64,000 nt of DNA, from the NCBI RefSeq assembly GCF_000346465.2, contig NC_034011.1, forward strand, positions 1,903,677-1,967,676, read 5' to 3'. The notes beneath the pieces were generated by a model. It searched no databases, had not been told where the DNA came from, and saw nothing but the letters and a program-made list of their open reading frames with translations. Of the stretch, positions 59,830 through 64,000 are shown piece after piece (within the stretch, counting starts at the first letter, position 1; each line of letters starts with the position of its first letter). Made by a program: the position numbers and the translations under genes. This DNA comes from Prunus persica. Taxonomy: Eukaryota > Streptophyta > Magnoliopsida > Rosales > Rosaceae.

Positions 59830-61620
59830 TTTTCTTGTGAACTGTGGATGGAGAGCAGCCTTCATGGAGGTACCTGAAAACAGTTCACAAAGAGTTGATT
59901 TCAATGACCGCAAGAAACCCTGGTAAATCAAAATCGTTGATTTGCTCGATTCAGATGACTAAACATATTGGCTAATGAGGTTGATAGAAAAATGTATGAG
60001 CAGAGTAGGATTTATAGTCACTTACTCAACAGCCCGGGCAGTGCCTAAAGCAATTCTGACTCTTGTGTTCCAAGTTAGGGGATTACTGTAGTCATCTGAC
60101 ATGTGTAAGAATTCATGAAGCGAGCCATTACTGAAGTACTCGTAAATTAACATGTTATGCCCGTGTTCTGAACAATAACCAACAAGTTCGGTGATGTTGG
60201 CATTGCGAATCTTGGAGATATTTACAACAATGTCAGAAAATTCTTGTGTCGCTGAGCCTTGAAACAGTGAGGAGTCAATCTTTTTCACAGCCACAACCTG
60301 ACATGCATATATGAGGGGCGGATCCACCATGGGGTCAATGGGGTCAAACGACCCCATGGCAGATCTGGAGTTTAGTGGTAGGGACTGGTTTTTGCCCTTG
60401 GCAGCCATGGAAGTGACCCCATGGAGAAGAAGAAGAAGCTTCGGTGGTGGCAGCTGGAGCAAGAAGAAAGAGAGAGAGGGAAGAGAGATGGAGCAGACGG
60501 AGGACAGAGAAGAAAGAAAAGAAGAAGAGAGGAAGAAGGAAAAAGAATAAAAACAGAGAGGGGAAAAAGGAAGAAGGAAAAAGAAAAAAGAGAGGGAGAC
60601 GGGAGACGGGAGGAGGGAGAGAGAGAGAGAAAGAGGAAAAAAGAATAAAAAAGAGAGGGAGTTATTAAAAAGAGAGAGAGGGGAAAATATAATAAAAAAC
60701 AGAGAGGGGAAATATAATAAATATTTTTTTTTTTTTTTTTTTGTTTCCTTTCAAACCCTTTTAAATATTTCAACAATATTAATAATAATTCCATCATTTT
60801 TTCTATTTCAAATGTCGTATAATAACAAAAAGTTCTAAATATGATGAAAAAAATATATTGAAAAAAGATTGCTTATATAAAATAAAAATATAACAACAAG
60901 GGCTTATAATTTATCCACACAAAAAAAAAAAAAAAAAAAAAAAAGCCACTCCTGTGGGTCACCTCTAGTTTTCAGTTTGTACAATCTATTGTTCAAGCCT
61001 AAAAATATACAAAAACAACCAAAATCCACAAAAACTCACCAAATTTTCTTAATACATTTGTACTTAAGGTAAATTTAGCCCGCCCGATTTGCAATTCCTG
61101 GATCCGTCCCTGTCCACCACCAATATCTCATCCCTTGACATCGCCGCCAAGGGTGCTAGCTGCCGTTCACCAACAGTCGTCTCCGTCGCCGTCACTATTT
61201 TTGTGACCCCACGAGTGGCAATTCCTGCATCCGCGGCATAAGAACTGTGAGTAAAAATCGAGAGGCACCTCTTAATAATAAGATAGGACTATCTCTAACA
61301 GTTGATAAAGATATCCACATCAGTAATTCCAAATGAATTTTTATGCTAGGACTTACGTTTAAACACAAATTATAAAATGAACCAGTAGAAGATTTGGTGG
61401 TAATTAAGTAGCAACTATAGAGTAATCGAAAACTATACCTTCCCATCATCATATTTAGCCCTATAGACACGTCCAATGGAACCCTGACCAAGAAGGCGAG
61501 CGGGTGCAAAGTTAGCAGTAGCAACCTGCAAATCTGCCAAAGCGTAATTCGTAGCTTTTACAGAGGTGCTTCTTTTGGCAAAGGAAACGTCCAGAAAGCA
61601 ACTTAAAACCATTTGATGTA
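59826..61620 (-). pseudogene. STRUBBELIG-receptor-family kinase gene fragment
   Basis: Three exons on the minus strand encode the start of an SRF-type kinase domain. Exon A (ends 61439) has the ATP-binding loop LLGQGSIGRVYRAKYDDGK. Exon B (60026-60297) has [10 protein letters not shown] with the invariant Lys, and [17 protein letters not shown]. Exon C (from 59873) has YLHEGCSPSTVHKKIK. Splice borders fit. The gene stops at the catalytic-loop region, where the tandem array begins, so activation segment and C-lobe are gone. Upstream of exon A a stop and a frame change are visible (about 61620-61680). SRF proteins are plant leucine-rich-repeat receptor kinases; the ectodomain is not in the window. 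Confidence 0.85.
60311..61115. mobile_element. TIR element in the kinase pseudogene intron
   Basis: The left end AGGGGCGGATCCA and the inverted right end CAGGGACGGATCCAGG share AGGG(G/A)CGGATCCA. The interior has GA-rich DNA (60425-60715), T20 (about 60722) and A23 (about 60921). Ends like these occur on plant hAT-like elements, but I see no 8-bp duplication. The right boundary could instead be near 61220. Confidence 0.5.
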
Positions 61621-61699
61621 GATTTTGAAACAGGATTTATGTCAATTGAAACGGCTCAAGGATCTGTCACCGGCATATCATCTAGTTAGTAGAAAGTTA

Positions 61700-62531
61700 A
61701 TAAACATTTGTAAAGTGACAGATATTAAAAACCCAGTTGATACATTATTTTGACTGCATGACCAATGGGGCAGGAACCTAGACTTGGGAGGCAAGAAATA
61801 ATATCAGGTGGAAAGCTCTCACATACACATTTAGTTACATTGCAAGCAGATTTACAGTAGTTCAATTCTATTCTATGTTAAGAGTGTTGCAGAATTTCAT
61901 TAGAACAGCTTAAAATACAAATAAATTTGCAAAGAAAATGTCATTAATAGGCCATCTCTTTTCTAAATTTTTTAAAAAAAACTGGCATCTCTATTTTTTC
62001 TTTTTAATAGTTATGTCATCTTCATTTTGTAGTGTTAAATAGATGAGTAACATATCTTTTTATATATTCCTTTTAAAAATAATTCAAGTTCAAAAAGTTT
62101 ACACCTCAGTGTCTCAAAGCTTATGCCTCATTTTAAGGGACCAAAAACGCCTACCCTCCTCCATACCTCATCTTTTGAAATATTGTCACTTTAGACTGAA
62201 GAAATTCCAAACATAGCAAAACAAATTAAAAGCAAGTTGATGAGATCTCTTTAGATATTTGAGAATAGGAGATATTCTCTCCCACTTTAGATATTAAAAG
62301 CGAGTTCATCGAAGATTTATTTGTAATTTTATTCTTTCTATAAATTATGAATGATATTAGTATTGTTTAAATTCAAGGGTATTTGATATTGTCTAAATAA
62401 TTTTATGGAGCTTTTAGACTTTTAAATTTGCCCCTTCCCTAAAAACTTTTTGGATCCACCACTACCACCAAGAATTTCCTCCAGACCTTCAATTAGATAA
62501 TAAATAAAGTCATAAGCAAATCATTAAGAGC
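61700..62531. other. Intergenic, nothing recognised
   Basis: AT-rich DNA with no splice-bordered frame or clear repeat before the copia LTR. Confidence 0.5.
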
Positions 62532-62765
62532 TGTTGGCGTGACTTGTGGATATTGACTTACTTTCCTTACACACCAAGAATTCCTATTATAATTGTAATT
62601 GATTTACTTTAATTCCTGATTTCCTACTACAAATAGATTTAGGAATTTATTATTTACTTGCCCATTCAGGTTTCGTTGTATTATAAATATGACCTCCTAC
62701 AAGGAGAAGAATATACAGAAAATTCCCACAAATAAATATTCTCTCATAGTTTTCATATTTTAGCA
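62532..62765 (+). repeat. 5' LTR of a copia element
   Basis: 234 bp from TGTTGGCGTGACTTG to TTTTAGCA, followed at once by the primer site TGGTATCAGAGCGG. Its right partner is beyond the window. Confidence 0.88.
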
Positions 62766-62824
62766 TGGTATCAGAGCGGCGATCTTGGAATTGCTGACTC
62801 TAGTTTCAAACCCCCGCTGCTGCT

Positions 62825-64000
62825 ATGGGGGTTGATGATTTTTTCAACCCTCATGGAGGTAGCACCACCGACTCCTTCTCTCATTCTCCACCAACTATCG
62901 TTGAGTTGAGTGCCCAGATGGCTCCGCTCCTACAGATGCAGACTTTGACCCTGAATCCGATCCAGACTCAGGATCCTCTTTTGACGACCCCGACCCCGAC
63001 CCCGACTCCGAAGACGACCCCGACCCCTACTCCGATGATGACCACAACCCCGAATTTGTCTCTGATTCGGACCCTGATCCCGATTTTGACTCCGACTCTG
63101 GCCCCGACTCAGGCTCAGATTCCGATCCCAATTCCTACTCAACCTGTATCCTATGCATCTTCCGCTGCACAGATTATGACTACTAGACTAACGACCCCGA
63201 CACATGGACTAGATTGCGCATATTGTGGTGATCCGAGACACACTTGTGAGACTTGTTTTAAATCGCATGGCTACCCCAATTGGTGGGCTACTCTTATAGA
63301 TCGAGGACAATGCAATATGACCAGTAATGGTACTGGTTATGGATTCCATACTTCCGATAAGATTGATTCCAGGAGCTGGATAATTGATTCCGGTGCAACT
63401 GATCATATGACGTTTGATCCTGATGATTTTCTGAATACTACACAACCTCGACGAACCTGTATTGCAAATGCCAATGGTGTTACTTATCCTGTGACAGGGG
63501 CTGGCACTGTTGCACTCTCATCCTCTCTTACACTGTCTAATACTTTACTTGTTCTATCTTTATCCACTAAATTGTTGTCAGTTAGTCAGCTTACTGAACA
63601 ATTGAATTGTTGTGTACTCATTTACCCGAGTTTTTGTTTGCTTCAGGATATTCACACTAAGGAGATTCTTGGTCGTGGTACTAAGAGAGGGGGGTTATAT
63701 TATCTCGATGACTTTAGTCCCGGCATGGCTAACAGCGTGACACATCCCTTTGATAGCAAACAAAAGCAAATCTGGTTGTGGCACCGTCGATTGGGACATC
63801 CGTCTTTTAGTTATATGAAGCATCTTATACCAGATTTATTCTCAGGTTTCAAGGACTCTGACTTCACATGTGATACTTGTATTTTGGCCAAGAGTCACCG
63901 TGTGCCCTACCCGTTGAGTACGAACAAGTGTATTACTCCATTTACGTTAATTCACTCTGATGTCTGGGGACCTTCTCCTATCACTGCTCCTTCTGGTGTT
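62825..64000 (+). CDS. Copia gag-pol polyprotein, 5' part (runs off window)
   Basis: One open frame of 392 codons from ATG 62825 to the window edge without a stop. It begins MGVDDFFNPHGGSTTDSFSH, passes through a Thr-Pro repeat (TTPTPTPTPK), a zinc-knuckle-like CAYCGDPRHTCETCFKSHGY, and the protease active site WIIDSGATDHMTFD. The pre-integrase region follows (LWHRRLGHPSF, CDTCILAKSHR, HSDVWGPS). The usual large gag core between N-terminus and zinc finger is missing and replaced by the Thr-Pro run, so this copy probably lacks a working gag. The open frame suggests a young insertion. Confidence 0.88.
   Translation, partial: MGVDDFFNPHGGSTTDSFSHSPPTIVELSAQMAPLLQMQTLTLNPIQTQDPLLTTPTPTPTPKTTPTPTPMMTTTPNLSLIRTLIPILTPTLAPTQAQIPIPIPTQPVSYASSAAQIMTTRLTTPTHGLDCAYCGDPRHTCETCFKSHGYPNWWATLIDRGQCNMTSNGTGYGFHTSDKIDSRSWIIDSGATDHMTFDPDDFLNTTQPRRTCIANANGVTYPVTGAGTVALSSSLTLSNTLLVLSLSTKLLSVSQLTEQLNCCVLIYPSFCLLQDIHTKEILGRGTKRGGLYYLDDFSPGMANSVTHPFDSKQKQIWLWHRRLGHPSFSYMKHLIPDLFSGFKDSDFTCDTCILAKSHRVPYPLSTNKCITPFTLIHSDVWGPSPITAPSGV

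Noticed and set aside
60311..60800. Lys/Glu/Arg-rich and Phe/Leu/Ser-rich frames on both strands
   Set aside because: A GA-rich low-complexity tract inside the TIR element gives open frames in several phases.

Overview
This is plant nuclear DNA, AT-rich and full of introns, SINEs, MITEs, Helitrons and LTR retrotransposons. The protein-coding content is almost entirely oxidosqualene cyclases (OSCs), the enzymes that fold 2,3-oxidosqualene into sterol or triterpene skeletons. The first gene has the MFCYCR motif and an overall look that I associate with the alpha-amyrin-forming OSCs of apple relatives, so a Rosaceae species is my best guess. No sequence search was possible.

Layout. Positions 1-4238 (minus): an OSC of the mixed/alpha-amyrin type, open throughout but cut at its 3' end by the window edge. 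Positions 4240-13800: its promoter, a SINE, a hAT transposon inside a tandem duplication, MITE-like repeats and two more SINEs. Positions 13827-21021 (plus): a complete 18-exon cycloartenol synthase of 762 residues with the expected His, Tyr and Ile specificity residues. Positions 21618-26514 (minus): a complete 15-exon beta-amyrin-synthase-like OSC of 761 residues, tail-to-tail with the cycloartenol synthase (596 bp between stop codons). Positions 27000-33650: intergenic DNA with MITEs and decayed LTR-element pieces. Positions 34112-44773 (minus): a second copy of the 761-residue OSC, now a pseudogene. A nearly pristine Ty1/copia element sits in its exon 3 with a 5-bp target duplication, a 2-bp deletion shifts the frame of exon 14, and two Helitrons and a MITE lie in intron 1. 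Each of these insertions has a readable empty or matching site in the intact copy.

Positions 45542-64000 are a transposon graveyard: a Ty3/gypsy element of Tat-like organisation with a 77-bp minisatellite and a decayed antisense ORF; an LTR-like block; a 2.8-kb LTR element without gag-pol; a tandem TRIM; a ~145-bp tandem array that truncates a STRUBBELIG-family receptor-kinase gene; and a copia element running off the right edge.

How the genes work together: all four cyclases use the same substrate. The cycloartenol synthase feeds membrane sterols and the others feed specialised triterpenes (amyrins). No P450, acyltransferase or glycosyltransferase gene is visible, so this looks like a cyclase duplication locus rather than a full biosynthetic cluster. 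The intron pattern differs gene by gene, and the young insertions give a relative chronology of duplication, intron loss and pseudogenisation.
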